DNA of 64,000 nucleotides. Source: Bactericera cockerelli (Eukaryota > Arthropoda > Insecta > Hemiptera > Triozidae). Position numbers and translations under genes: made by a program. Location: NCBI GenBank assembly GCA_024516035.1, contig CM044955.1, positions 44,644,592-44,708,591 on the forward strand, given 5' to 3'. Positions 52,274 through 63,787 of the stretch are shown one piece after another. A model generated the notes under the pieces. It was not told the DNA's origin, made no database searches, and saw only the letters and a list, made by a program, of their open reading frames with translations. Numbering within the stretch: position 1 is the stretch's first letter; every line of letters begins with the position of its first letter.

Positions 52274-52456
52274 TTAATCTTCTAGAAATTTGAAATCTTC
52301 AAGTTTATTGGAAATATCCCCTTCTTCTTTTCTGTCTGCATATGCAACACATGTCATTTCCTGTACAGTGGCCTCAGGTTTTTCTTCATTTAGACGGACT
52401 TTATCTGCATTCAATAGGTGCTGTTTTTTCTGTGGGTTGCAAGATTTCGTATGGTG
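52274..52456 (-). CDS. CFAP57: CFAP57 exon 7 (terminal)
   Basis: TAA at 52276-52274. Two acceptors, GTCCACAG (exon from 52456) and ACCCACAG (exon from 52429), are both in phase 0, so the exon adds 61 or 52 codons. Encodes KKQHLLNADKVRLNEEKP and an acidic end. The human YVRIMQENVSL block is not clearly present. Confidence 0.6.
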   Translation of the reverse strand, partial: HHTKSCNPQKKQHLLNADKVRLNEEKPEATVQEMTCVAYADRKEEGDISNKLEDFKFLED

Positions 52457-54724
52457 CTGTGGACATGTTCATAAAATTTAAATAGGACTGAAAAATTATG
52501 AGTTGGTGTACACAGTATACACTATACAGGGTCTCCTCCGGAGGCCACAACAAAATTGAAAGCATGGAATAATATTAAAGCAATGATCTAGGTGCACTAC
52601 CGGTAGTCAAGTGGTTAACGCGCTAGTCTGGTAGCCAGATAGCGTAGGGATCCTTAGGTTCGAATCCAGCCCACTACATGAATTTTTCCTTATTCATTTG
52701 AGTAGGTATGTGACCACATGATAGTAAGACTGAGGGTTATTAAGAAAATGCTTTGAGCTTCTGCCTCGCCTGGTGGTTACCTTTCACTGAAGAGTATTAT
52801 TATTATTATGTATGTATTGATTACTATTGATTTAAAGTTCCATTTATCGCCCAATGCAATATTGGTTCAAAATAATTAATCGTCTAAAGACTACTTGAAT
52901 GTAGTCCAGTGTAAATAGTTGAATAACGTTTTTCGACGATTGTTGAACGCACCATTGATGTCAGGTACAGGTAAATGAAATATTTCAATTCAAGAATCAT
53001 GAGGCTTTTCACGATGTTGTTTATTATTCAACACTTTGTGTTGTGAATACTGACTTTCTTACCTTCAACCTATGTAAATCTGTCGGTATGGCTGCCTTTT
53101 CCCTTGTAAGCTGTCTTGTGAGAGCTTTGATTGTACTGTCAAGCTGCTCTTGATGCTGGATATTCTCAAATGCTACACTTTTCATTTTTTTAATAATCTC
53201 TTCTGAATTTCCTTTCACATATTTTTCATACAATTTCTGAAAACAATAGAGTAGTTGTATTAATCGCTCTAAAACCACAAACTTCTTTGTTATGATTAGA
53301 TTAACATTAACTAACTCATTTTACCTCAAGGTCCCTCTTATGATCAATCTCCAAATTTAACAGTATCATACTCTTGAGAATAGTTTCGATTGAAAAGCTC
53401 TTTGGTTTTTAAATCTCTTTTAAATGCAACCAACACTATTTGATAGGTTGATTTCTTGGCTTGCCCTTAAATTTTTCACACATTACTAGCTAGTCATAAA
53501 TACTCACAAACCGCAACAGAACGGACCAGGATCTCGATCTGTAGAGGAAAAAAAGGGATTTAGTCATAAGCATAACTTTTGAACGAAGCAAAATGCCCGA
53601 CTTTGAGTGGGCTTATATGATTAGTTCATGATGTGCCGGATCTACCCTTTAAATAAGTTGATTCGTTCCGAGAACACTCTGTATACAATCTCTGACTTCT
53701 TTACAGTTTTAAATAAAATATAAAAAATGTCCCAAAAAGAAGTCTCTTAGGAGATTTCGACAGTATTTGACTTCCCAATTCGGAATTCCTGGTAATGAGA
53801 GTTTTCATTCTATACTTGTTTCATGAAAATCTGGACTAGTCCTTCTATGGGAACATACAGACAGACAGACAGAACCGGCAGGGTTTCAGTTAGTTCTCCC
53901 GCGGGACCGGCGAGGCGATAATTTAATTAGGCTAGCAGACCCCGTGGTATAGGCGTGTACCACCCGTGGTACACCCGATCCGTTCCGTTCAGATATGCGT
54001 GCCGGTCGTCTAAAATGTTAATTGACTTCTTTACTGCCTGATTAAGATTCAAGAATCTCTTTATTACAGCAGTAAGTTTTTTGGGTGTGTCATTATCATT
54101 TGGTGCCACATTGGATGGACTCCAAACCAACGGATCCCCACGCTACCTGAATTACCAGACTAGCGCCTACCAATGTGTTGTGTACTTACCTGCGTAGCTC
54201 TCTTCAACCGATTGGTGTTCAAATCCTTCATTGTCTGATGGACGTCATGTATATCGTTCTGCATCATGTTCACCAGGGATCTAAGCTCCCGCTCCCGTTG
54301 CTTGTTCTTCTCATGTTCTATCTCTTTCGCATGCAGACTCTCCTGAAAGTACTTTGTCTTCAACTGAAGCCATTTAATTTCGTGCTCCTTCTCGAATAGT
54401 TCTTGCTTTAACTGTAAATGAAATAAATCGCACATGAACGTTAATATTAACAGAAACATACACTCCCAATTCATTATGTACGCAATACTTCACATCGTAT
54501 ACACTTGACAGTACCTAATAGAAGTTAAACTTTCCACTAGGTACCGTTATATTCTGATTTTTTTTCTTTTACTGAATCACTTGTATCTCCAAAAGAGATA
54601 GCTCAGATTTGTTTTCTATGGTAGAATACCTTTTTTTTTTATTCTAAATTCTACAAAAAATTCTGTATCGGCACGTCGAAGACCAAATTTTGGCACGTTT
54701 TTGACATAAATTTTAGATAAACTT

Positions 54725-54755
<31 letters not shown>

Positions 54756-57700
54756 CACACACACACACACCCACACTCACAAACCCACACACACAAAAAG
54801 ACACATACACACACAAAATGTAATTTATTTTTTGTCGCCCATCCATTTTCTCTCCTTACCCGCCGTAGCTCAAGAATGGCTCATCAGAATTTCGCGATCG
54901 ATATGTCAAATGAAAGCTCAAACCCTTACCTAAAACTTTTTCGCTTTGAGTGGATAGGTCGTGGCGACTAATTTCGAGAAAGAATGTCATTTATGTCAAA
55001 AAACGTGAATATTTTTTGCGTCACCCATCCATTTTTTATCCTTACTCATTGTAGCTTAACCTTAGGGAGATATATCCTAGCCTAGAAGAATTTCCTGATC
55101 CAAACGGACCTATGTGCAAATTCCAGGTTTCTCGGTTGTATAAAGAACATTATGTACATACATATCCACACTCAGGCAGCTTTCTTTTATACATAGACTA
55201 GCGGGCTGTCGCCTGCTTTGCGGGCCGAGGCATGGCCGTGAAAGCAAAAAATCCTTTTTCGCCAATGGCAGGTGTTGTAGTGGGAATTTCGAAAAATCCC
55301 GTCTTATTGCACATCTAGACTATAAGACAAAGCTACCTACCAAATTTCAGCTTCCTAGGACTTACGGTTTGGGCTGTAGAGCGATGATCAGTAAGTCAGT
55401 CAGTGACTTTGACATTTATATATTAAGATTTAGATAATTTAAAACATGTATTAATATTATCATCTTCTTATCTATCATAATTAAAACCAATTCAGCTATT
55501 GCAGAGGTGCAATTTACTTGCATTACATTCATACATACAATTTACTTACAGTAATAATCTTTAAATCCAACTCTTCTATCTTCTCGTCCTTGGGTTTCAT
55601 TGCCTTGTTGATCTCCGAGATTTTCATTTTCAAAATCTGAAGTTCTTGTTTCAGACTCTCAGCTCTAAGCTTGATTCCATGCACTCTCCTCTCTTTCGAA
55701 ATTACAATGTTGTCTCTTTCTACAATCTCTGTAAGCAATTCTGTAATGCGACTTTCTGAGTTCATATTTTGATTCTGCAAATGGTTAATTGTTTCGTTTA
55801 ATTTTGTTTTCATAGCTTTTGAACTTTCCATTCCTTTTTCCATTCTGAAAAAAAGCAAACAAGGTAATTGGACGGAAAACTTTTGTCATATTTTGAAGTC
55901 TGTTGTAATAGATAATCAACTTTGGATTTTTCTTAGACCAAGAGGTAGAAATGGTAAAATAAACAACTTCTTGCATGGTTAAAAAAGAAAAGCTTAACGA
56001 GGAATGATTAGTGACGCAAACTTACACTTTGATTTCTTCTTTGCAGACGCCTACAAGGTGTTTTAAGTTAGTGTGTTTACTGTTCTCTTCTTGTATTAAT
56101 CCTTCATATATTTGTTGGATTTCCAGAATGGTTCTATCTGCATCTTCTTCTACCAGCTCTTTCATTCGATCCTGATTCTCCACTTCCTTTCGAACTGTTT
56201 CTTGTAGATATTTTAGCTTGTTATGCAGAACTGAAAATTCTGTATCTTTTTTATTTCTCTGTTCATCGAATTCTTGTTTGTGTTTGTTTTTTAGAGCTAG
56301 TACTTGTTCATTGTGCGTTTTTAAAGTTTTTCCTATTTCTTCTTCTAGGATTTGGTTTTTCTCACACTCTCGAATGTAAAGGTTGTATTTCAAATGTTTC
56401 TCTACAGCTTCCAGTTCTTTCTCATAATTTTCACTCATTTCTTTTTTTTCTAATTGAAGACTTAAGATGTTCTTCTCGTTCTCTTTCTTGATAAAACTAA
56501 TTTTTTCATTCAACATCAAAGTAGTATGGTCTTTTTCAATTTTGAGTTTGTTCAGTTTATCTTCATGTGATTTATGTAAATTTTTCAATTTAATCTTGTG
56601 CTCAAACTCAATTTCATGAAGTCTTGCTTTTAGATCAATAATTGTGTTAGTTTTTTCCAAAAGTTCATCTTCCGATATAAAAATATCCGGACACCGATAA
56701 AGATTTTTTGGTGGAGGTAGTTCGACACCATCAGCATTTGATATTACCCAGAAACACACCATTCCGTTTTTATCACACGTCACAAGACTATTATTTTCAT
56801 AGGTCATCTTCATTAGAGTGACAGCTGTTGTGTGGACACAGTACTGATCAAAGTCAACTTTTTGTACAATGGGATAGTTGACAACCATAACCAAACCTCT
56901 TTGATTAGAAATAACAACGATATGATCGTTTTTTGACATTACAATACAAGTCAAACTGCAGCTGGTAACTTCCAAGTCTTGAATAACAGCTTCATTCTTT
57001 ATTTCTTTTAAGTGTCCATCCTCTCCAACGGTATAAATAAGGTTGCCATCTGAGGTTGCTTCAATATCCTGATAGCGACAGTTTCGTGTAACTATATCTG
57101 CCAGTCTCTTTCCATGCTTCGCGTCCCACACATAAACTGCTCCATCCAGTCCACATGAAAGTAAAATGTTATCTTTTGAAATCCATTTGAAAGATGTTAT
57201 TTCTATTCGATGTCCTAGTAGAGAAAACATCAGATTAAACTGAATGTAATCATAGAGTTTAATGTGGACACCATCGGCCACAGCTAATATCGTACCATAC
57301 AAGCTGAATTCCATTACTTTGCAGCTTCGAAGTGGACTGTATTCTTCAGAATTTCCTTCACAACTGATTTTCTTGCCCAACTCTAGCCGGCCCATCATGA
57401 TGTAAGCTACATGGCAAGCGTCTGTGAAAGATATAATACAGAAAAGTCCCGTCGGATGTAGAACAAGACTATGAATATCATTGTTGAAAACCTGGGAGAA
57501 GAGCAGTTTGTTAGTTTCATAGTTGAACAGACAAACCCGTCGGTCAATCATTCCACTTGTCATTATCAATGGTTTCCACGGACATATCGATAGGGTTTTC
57601 ATTTCACCGTAGTGCAAACTTTCAATGAGTGGTGTAAATTGAATCTTATCTTTGTCAGGGGTCCCTTTGTTGGATAAATTGACAAAGTAAATCTGAGCAC

Positions 57701-60447
57701 GACAGGTGCAACAGAGCATTCTCTTATCATCAGGACTTATCGACAGTGAAAATATCTTATCCAAATCTTCTTTAAGAACATTTTTGATTTGGTCGCTGTT
57801 CGTGATAAATTCATTCTTTTTCACATATTTGTCACTTGATTCTTTCTCAAACAAAATCACGATATTTGGCGAAATAGTAAATGCAAATCCGTCGCGAAAT
57901 CTTATTACAGAAGCGACCTCTTTTTGAGTAGAAGCTTTTCCTGATGAGTTATTCATCATCATGGCCTGCAATTGTTCTTTATTCGAAGCAAACATGATGG
58001 TGTCGGTGTCATGAGCTCTGTAAATAGCCTTTAGTTCACCAGAGTCTACCAGGATTATTCGACCATCCGAAGTTCCTGCTATCAATCGCTCCGAGCTAAT
58101 CCAGCACACGGACAGGAAATTGTATTGATCCGCTTTCTTGAAGCCGTACTGCCGCCACACTGAATCCGATAGATTAAGAAGACGAAAGAGTCCAGTTCCT
58201 ACTATTACAACAATCATTGAATCCGTGGGGTTGCCCGCAATCTGGAATTTTTAGAAAATAATACAATAATTACTTTAGTCAATTGTCAGACAAAACAGAT
58301 AAGTAAGAGGGTAGGTAGATTTAGGTAGGATGTACATAAATATGTAAAACATACCAGAACAACTGTTCTGAGCTGATTGATGGCTCTGTTCTTTTAAAAT
58401 TTATTTTGTTTGTTCAGTTGTCTCTGAAGCTCTTTTTCAATCAGTTTGGTCAAACAATCAGTCAGAAACAGATCAGTTAAAATTTCGAAATAGAACTCAA
58501 CTTCAACAAGTTTTGCTCGGAAGCTATACCGTTGAGTTGTAAAATGGTAGAGGTATTTTTAGGTATTCACACAAATTTTCCATTATATTCCATTTCTTAA
58601 TATCTTTATTAATTATCACTTTTTAAATTTAAAATGTTGATATTTAAATTAAAACACTCGGCAATAGAATCCACTATGCATTTATACGAACCATCTTAAC
58701 GGGACCCAGATACGCTGGTGGTTGGGTTGCCGCGGTTGAGTTTTCGACCTTTGTCAGTTGGAAGCTGTAATAGTACATGATGGGAACCGACTCCGCCGTG
58801 ACGTACAGGAGATGACCCCCATCCCAGGAGTAGCACATGGTGATGACGGGAGCAGGAACAGAGTGAGTTCTGAACAAAGTCCTGCTGGCCAAGTCGTAGA
58901 TCTCTATCTGCGCTCGCGGGGTCGTCGATGATACTGCCAGGAATGTCCTGAGGATTTTCATCTCTCTATAAGTTTAAAATCTCAAATCTGCGTGAATATC
59001 TGCCTACCTAGTACCTACCTATACTTACCTATCTCTCTACTTATAAGGGTTGGGTGGAAGAGATTGCCATAGGCAATAACGCCGCCCTATAGTTAAAACA
59101 TTTATGCGTGCATATCTGCATATACTCGTATTTATCTATTTTTTACTTTCCTTATCTATAATAAGGAAAGTATTGTATTCGTCAAAAATTTGACCTACCC
59201 AGTTTTTCACATTTCTGGACGAATCATAGCTTCAGGATACCAAAAAAGTTGTTTTCAGCCATTGGTCCGTGCGTCTGTGTGTGTGTCTGTGAACAGGATA
59301 TCTCGAGAACGGTAAGAGCTAGAGACTTGAAATTTGGTATGGAAACTAATTTGATACACCAGACGAACCACGAAACTTATGGTTGAAATCAACCGCATCC
59401 TTCGGCCGCAGGGCCGCAAAAATCGGCCGCAAGGGCCGCTTTTTTGAATTGGTTAAAGATACAAAAAAAGCTTGAGAACAACATTTTCTTAGGTTAAAAA
59501 AAATAATAGGGGTCTACTCTGAACATTTTTTTTCTATCTTGAACTTTTTGGACCTCGGCTCCAATTTACCGGTATTTTGGGGGGGACGCGCTTTGACTAA
59601 CTTTTTTATTATTCATCCTAGATGGGGGTTGTGACATATCAAATTCAATGATTTTGAGATTCTGATTACGAATTTGGCATTGGTTTTTAGTTATCTGTTA
59701 CCGTGGAAGCCAGCCTCCGTGGCGTAATGGTTGTGACTACTGCCCGTAGTCCAGAGTTCCCGAGTTCAACTCACGGTTGGAGCAGACTTTTCGAAGAAAA
59801 TTCTGTTTCATCCAAACACGTGAGGCTGGCATTTCCGGCCCAACCCAGGCTGGGTGAGGTTAATGTGGGTAGCTGGTACGATTCCCAGCGAATGGAGGGT
59901 AAAACCCCCGTCCTGACTATCTATCTCAGTCAGGACGTTAAAACCAAATAGAATCAACTGGTCACAATAGATCTAATTAGGTCGCAGTGTTAATTGTAAG
60001 GGTTTCACTGAAAACCCTGCAACCAGGTCAGATAATAAATAATAATACCGTTGAGTCACCAGTGGCGGAATTCGACTCCTTTTTGGGACAAGGAAAGTCG
60101 TGTGATGTTTACCTACACCAGATTTTTTTTTTTCATTACATTATTTTTATTGTTTCCATTTTTTAATTTTTGTAATAATATTTTGTACTGTACAATATGT
60201 CTCATTATATCTAATAACAAATTTAATAATAATAATACTTATTACCTAGAGGTTGTCTGTTATCTGTAGCCTAAACGGTAGGTAACAGATATAAAACTTT
60301 TAATGAGAATGTAACCCTTCTTAACCAAACTGTACCTAAGAAAATTACAATACACATTTTATACAGAGAAGAAAATACACACAAAAAAGAAATTATGAGA
60401 TTAATAACTCACTCTTCAGTAAATTATATTCCATGAGATTTAAAAAG

Positions 60448-60480
<33 letters not shown>

Positions 60481-60773
60481 GCCAAATCCTAGGAATTTTT
60501 AGAGCGGTAATCTCGGAAACATGTTTATTATTAGGTAAGTAGATAGTTATAGGTAGGTACTTACTTTTTTGGGTGAATACTAATCAAATTCACAAGCTTG
60601 TCTGGATCTTTCATTATCTGCACAAATCGTTGAGAATTATCTGTCAGGTTGTGAATTGTAAGTACCCCGCCAGAGGGATAGATGACTTCATTGTCTGACA
60701 AAAATTGAACTGAGTTTGGAACATTAGTTGATATGCCATGTACAATTTTGGGCTTGATTCTGTAATTATTCAT
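52274..60773 (-). CDS. CFAP57: CFAP57 / WDR65, ciliary WD-repeat coiled-coil protein (whole gene, 7 exons)
   Basis: Seven minus-strand exons give about 3573 nt, about 1190 residues (human about 1250). Residues 1 to about 640 are WD-repeat sequence starting RIKPKIVHGISTNVPNSVQF, like human CFAP57 (HIFGVNPRVPNNVVF), with CGLDGAVYVWDAKHGKRLAD as the clearest blade. From about 670 the protein becomes a long coiled coil (LKARLHEIEFEHKIKLKNL; LHAKEIEHEKNKQRERELRS). In known systems CFAP57 is an axonemal protein linked to inner dynein arms and ciliary beating; in an insect this implies sperm flagella or chordotonal neurons (inference). The C-terminal 60 residues are weakly conserved. Exon 2 donor and exon 7 acceptor are uncertain; all other joins keep frame. 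Confidence 0.93.
52592..52800 (+). repeat. tRNA-derived SINE in CFAP57 intron 6
   Basis: CTACCGGTAGTCAAGTGGTTAACGCGCTAG with B box GGTTCGAATCC, then a body (AGTAGGTATGTGACC) and a TTATTATTATTA tail. Confidence 0.6.
53063..53236 (-). CDS. CFAP57: CFAP57 exon 6
   Basis: 174 nt, residues 1073-1130, acceptor TTTTCAG, donor GTAAGA. Encodes KLYEKYVKGNSEEIIKKM (human GLFEKYVQ) and TDLHRLK (human LHRTDY). Confidence 0.9.
53875..54020 (-). mobile_element. TTAA-type MITE relative (B type), one end clear
   Basis: CGTGTACCACCCGTGGTACACCCGATCCG and GTGCCGGTCGTCTAAAATG-TTAA match the 34022-34135 element (GGTGTACCACCGGTGGTACACC; CCGGTCGTCTAAGTG-TTAA). The left boundary is not clear. Confidence 0.55.
54190..54411 (-). 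CDS. CFAP57: CFAP57 exon 5
   Basis: 222 nt, residues 999-1072, acceptor TTTACAG, donor GTAAGT. Charged coiled coil with KQRERELRSLVNMMQNDIHD, matching human REQQKERDLEALVKRFKTDLH. Confidence 0.93.
54722..54815. repeat. (CA)n microsatellite
   Basis: CACACA tract with CCCACA interruptions in CFAP57 intron 4. Confidence 0.95.
54816..55549. other. CFAP57 intron 4 remainder, old repeats
   Basis: Contains phrases typical of an old dispersed repeat (TCTCCTTACCCGCCGTAGCTC; GCGGGCTGTCGCCTGC) but no boundaries or coding capacity. Confidence 0.4.
55550..55844 (-). CDS. CFAP57: CFAP57 exon 4
   Basis: 295 nt, residues 900-998, acceptor TTTTTCAG, donor GTAAGT. Coiled coil with ITELLTEIVERDNIVISKERR, aligning to human [20 protein letters not shown]. 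Confidence 0.94.
56026..58241 (-). CDS. CFAP57: CFAP57 exon 3 (large)
   Basis: 2216 nt, residues 162-900, acceptor ATTCCAG, donor GTAAGT. Holds most of the WD-repeat region (GFAFTISPNIVILFEKES; MIDRRVCLFNYETNKL; GLDGAVYVWDAKHGK; TVGEDGHLKEI) and the first half of the coiled coil (LKARLHEIEFEHKIKLKNL). Unusual as a single 2.2-kb exon in an otherwise short-exon gene. Confidence 0.96.
58692..58965 (-). CDS. CFAP57: CFAP57 exon 2
   Basis: Starts after CTTATAG at 58965 and encodes KEMKILRTFLAVSSTTPRAQ and MCYSWDGGHLLYVTAESVPI. The 3' end is uncertain: GTTCGT after ATG (58692) gives phase 0 as exon 3 needs; GTTAAG a little earlier is an alternative. Confidence 0.8.
59045..59110 (+). repeat. LINE 3'-UTR-like fragment
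   Basis: GGGTTGGGTGGAAGAGATTGCCATAGGCAATAACGCCGCCC, same family as 23010 and 20355. In CFAP57 intron 1. Confidence 0.5.
59148..59460 (+). repeat. Dispersed repeat with ACTTTCCTTAT/ATAAGGAAAGT end
   Basis: TTACTTTCCTTATCTATAATAAGGAAAGTATTGTATTCG ... CCATTGGTCCGTGCGTCTG ... TCGGCCGCAAGGGCCGC. Inverted relative of 41880-42112. Confidence 0.6.
59708..60047 (+). repeat. tRNA-derived SINE with shared central domain, best plus copy
   Basis: Head AGCCTCCGTGGCGTAATGGTTGTGACTAC, B box GAGTTCAACTC. Central domain GGCCCAACCCAGGCTGGGTGAGG, TTAATGTGGGTAGCTGGTACG, GCGAATGGAGGGTAAAACCCCCGTC. Tail ends in TAATAAATAATAATA. Confidence 0.8.
60452..60479. repeat. Poly-A tract
   Basis: About 28 A residues in CFAP57 intron 1. 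Confidence 0.95.
60565..60773 (-). CDS. CFAP57: CFAP57 exon 1 (start)
   Basis: 209 nt, residues 1-70, ATG at 60773-60771, donor GTAAGT. MNNYRIKPKIVHGISTNVPN, then IYPSGGVLTIHN and LVNLISIHP, matching the first blade of human CFAP57. Confidence 0.92.
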
Positions 60774-63380
60774 CTTTGAACTATTGAGGAAAAAACAGAA
60801 TAATGTTTACTTATACATAGGTACCTATTTATTTTTATACATACTTATTTTGTATATACTGAGCGACGTGCCATACATGCATGCGAGACTATAACAAGTG
60901 AATTCGCGCTGAGTATTCCTGGTTCAGCAAATTAGGAAATCCCATTAATAACCCCCATCCTGAAAAACTAAAATCATGACGTTAAAATCAAAATAGAATC
61001 ATTGGACATGAAAAGAACCAAGGGACATTGCGTCCAAATAATGAATTATTATTATTATAATTTATAATGTCCGATTGAGACTAATGAGTCCCATAATTTA
61101 TTAGCAGTAAGTTCAAGAAGTTCTTTTACGTGGTAAAAATCCCAAATGGGTTGATTTATATTACCTTTATCGCGTTATTTATGCTGCCCGATCAGGTCTA
61201 AACAAACCGATGGTTATTATTCTTTTGTAGGTAGATAAAAAAAGCACCATTCCAATGTTCATATTATTTTTTATTACTTGGACCTTGATAAAAAAATACC
61301 TTCACTCACTTGTTGCCATGGAAACAACCCTGTTTACATCAATAATAATTAAGGGTAGGGGTATACTTGTTTACTTCATGGAATACCTAATAGATACCTT
61401 TCGGAAGTAGGTGAGTTTTTGAGAAGAAAAAAAAAATCCTACGATTTGAAAGAAAGAAGAAATGTAGGTATATTTATATAATTGTATTTCTGATGGACAT
61501 GTCGTAACCTCCGGGGCATTTTTAGTTTTATGTCTGTCTGTGTTATTTGCATTCCTTGCAACGTGCAAATCTCAGATACAACAACTGAACAGATTTCAAC
61601 GTAATTTTGTACACGCATCAAACACCTTGGCCGAGGTGTGAAGAATACTCTTACGAGTATACAAATAAAATAATTGCAAACAACCAGGTCTAAACAAACC
61701 TTATGAAATAATTCATACGGATCCTTCGAGACCCGACTCCATGTTCTTAACTTGGCATTGAAGATCAAGTGAGGTGTCTAATGTAATCATGATATAATCA
61801 CGATGAGCCCAGACCAAAAAGAGAATCTAAAATATAATCGGGCGGCCCATTTGGGGGTCCCCGGATTTTGGGAGCCCAAATCGGAAAATTGAAAGATAAA
61901 TCTAAGCTTTAGGGATATCAAATGACAGGTCTTGATGGGCTGATATAAATTTTTTTCATTTTATACGTTCATCCGGTCCACTGGGTGGCACCTGGTGACC
62001 TTTTCATTTTTTTTCATTCGTGGGACTAATAAAATAAATATAGTATTAATGTGATTTACCCAATAATATTACAATCATTATCTTGACTGTCTGGTTAACT
62101 TTTCTTCTACCGGTTTTCCGATAGAACTATTGTGGACAGTTAAAAAAATATTATGTGTTCATTACAAGTCGGCCATGCCTCGATAAACTCACACGCGCCG
62201 CAGAGTTATTCATAATTATGGGGTAAAAAAGGGATTTTTCTATAAGAATGGAGACTTATTTTAAAAAATTAATCATCTGGCAACCATGGTGATACGATAT
62301 TTAGTTTTTTTTTCCTTTATCTTTTATGCCCGTTTCCCGTTTGGCTTTTCCGGAATTTTCTTTTTGTTAACAAGTTGTTTTCCTGCGTTACAGCATAATC
62401 ATTAATTAATAATTATAAAATTGTTAATCGACCCAACTTGTCATAGTAGATTTGTGTGTTTTCATTCATAGGTATTCGAGGGATTCTTGTGCTTCACTAC
62501 AGACTGGGGATGGGGATTTGTATGCACCTATTTCATTGATCTTTATCTTCTTTCTACTAATTCATAAATAAAATTAGTAAACTTATGAAAGTTACTTATG
62601 TCCTTTAAGTTCTCTTTAGTTTAAGGTAAGTAATGGAATGATAACGTAAAAATTTATTGCAGAATCATTGAAAGAGCTCTTCCTAAAAATAGTATTTAGA
62701 AAAGGTCATATTTTTTTGATTTTATTTGAGGTAAGTATTAGGAACATTCTTTTGATTGGTTTAACTGGTTCTTCAAATCTAGGGTGCGTTGATGAATTGC
62801 CACAATATTTTAGTCATGCATAACTTTCCAGCAGACTATAGAAAATCCAACTGAAGAACCTATGTTTGGGTACCTACCACAGACGTGAATGTTGATATGT
62901 TAGCAGCAGAATGTCCACAGAAATCTCACCAATAATCATCTTGTACCCCCTTTAGTGGTAAGTTTTAATCATTTTACTATTTTACATTTACCTCTGCAGA
63001 CCACAAAATCTAAGTTGTTCCCTGACAGCCCATGGCTGCATAAAGGTTGGACTGATCATCCTGTTTTAATCATTTAAGAATGTTTCACCCATATTGATGG
63101 TATATTCAAGCAAGAAGGTATATTGATATTTTGACATCCAATTTGTTGATCAATGCAATAATCAATATAATAATATAATTGATCTCCTATGGAATCTAGT
63201 GTCTGTCTAGGGGCTGTATGGAAGTTTATGATGACTAAAACAAAACATTAATTATTATAATTGTGTGACAATTTATAAACACACCCTAGCAGTGATATTT
63301 AAATAAATATGTAGCAAGTATACAGATCAAGAGAGGATACAGACACCCCATTTTGATAATCTGAAATTACTTATTTCACT
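60774..63380. other. Intergenic DNA upstream of CFAP57
   Basis: No supported gene. 61066-61210 holds a worn SINE tail (GTCCGATTGAGACTAATGAGTC; GGTAAAAATCCCAAATGGG). 61480-61620 has an old CTGTCTGTGTTATTTGC repeat like 7960-8260. The rest is AT-rich and unassigned. Confidence 0.45.
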
Positions 63381-63389
63381 GGTTCTGGC

Positions 63390-63490
63390 AGGATCACCAA
63401 AGTTGAACCACTTCTGTGTGGCTTCACTCAAAACCCAACCCAGGCAAGGTGAGGTTAATATTGGTTACAGATTTAAGAAATTCTGGGGGT
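63390..63490 (+). repeat. 5S-derived SINE fragment, plus
   Basis: GGATCACCAAAGTTGAACCACTTCTGTGTGG..., then CCCAACCCAGGCAAGGTGAGGTTAATATTGGTTA (head and central-domain remnants). Confidence 0.55.
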
Positions 63491-63569
63491 GTAAGTGACG
63501 TCCAATATTCATACGTCTGTTATAATTTGTATGAGACTTTAGTAGAATGCTGAGAATGATTCAAGTTAA

Positions 63570-63787
63570 TGATTTTTTTGGTGTCACTTTCAACTGCATG
63601 GTCATATCATGACAAGAGTGTTGGTGTTACCCTCCATTTGCAGAAAACTCAGAGACGTGCTACCCAAATTCACCTCACCCAGTTTTGGTTGGGCTAAAAT
63701 GCCAGCATCACAAAGTCTTCACCTTGCTGCACATTGCTTAACTTTTGTGATCCTACAAGAACAGGTGCATTCAATGTGCCATCAACA
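63570..63787 (-). repeat. 5S-derived SINE, minus
   Basis: TTTCAACTGCATGGTCATATCATGAC, CACCTCACCCAGTTTTGGTTGGGC, CACATTGCTTAACTTTTGTGATCCTACAAGAACAGGTGCATTCAATGTGCCATC. Diverged copy of the family at 19437 and 40690. Confidence 0.68.

Noticed and set aside
61439..61768. 109-codon minus frame
   Set aside because: Runs through an old dispersed repeat (CTGTCTGTG tract); no conserved motif.
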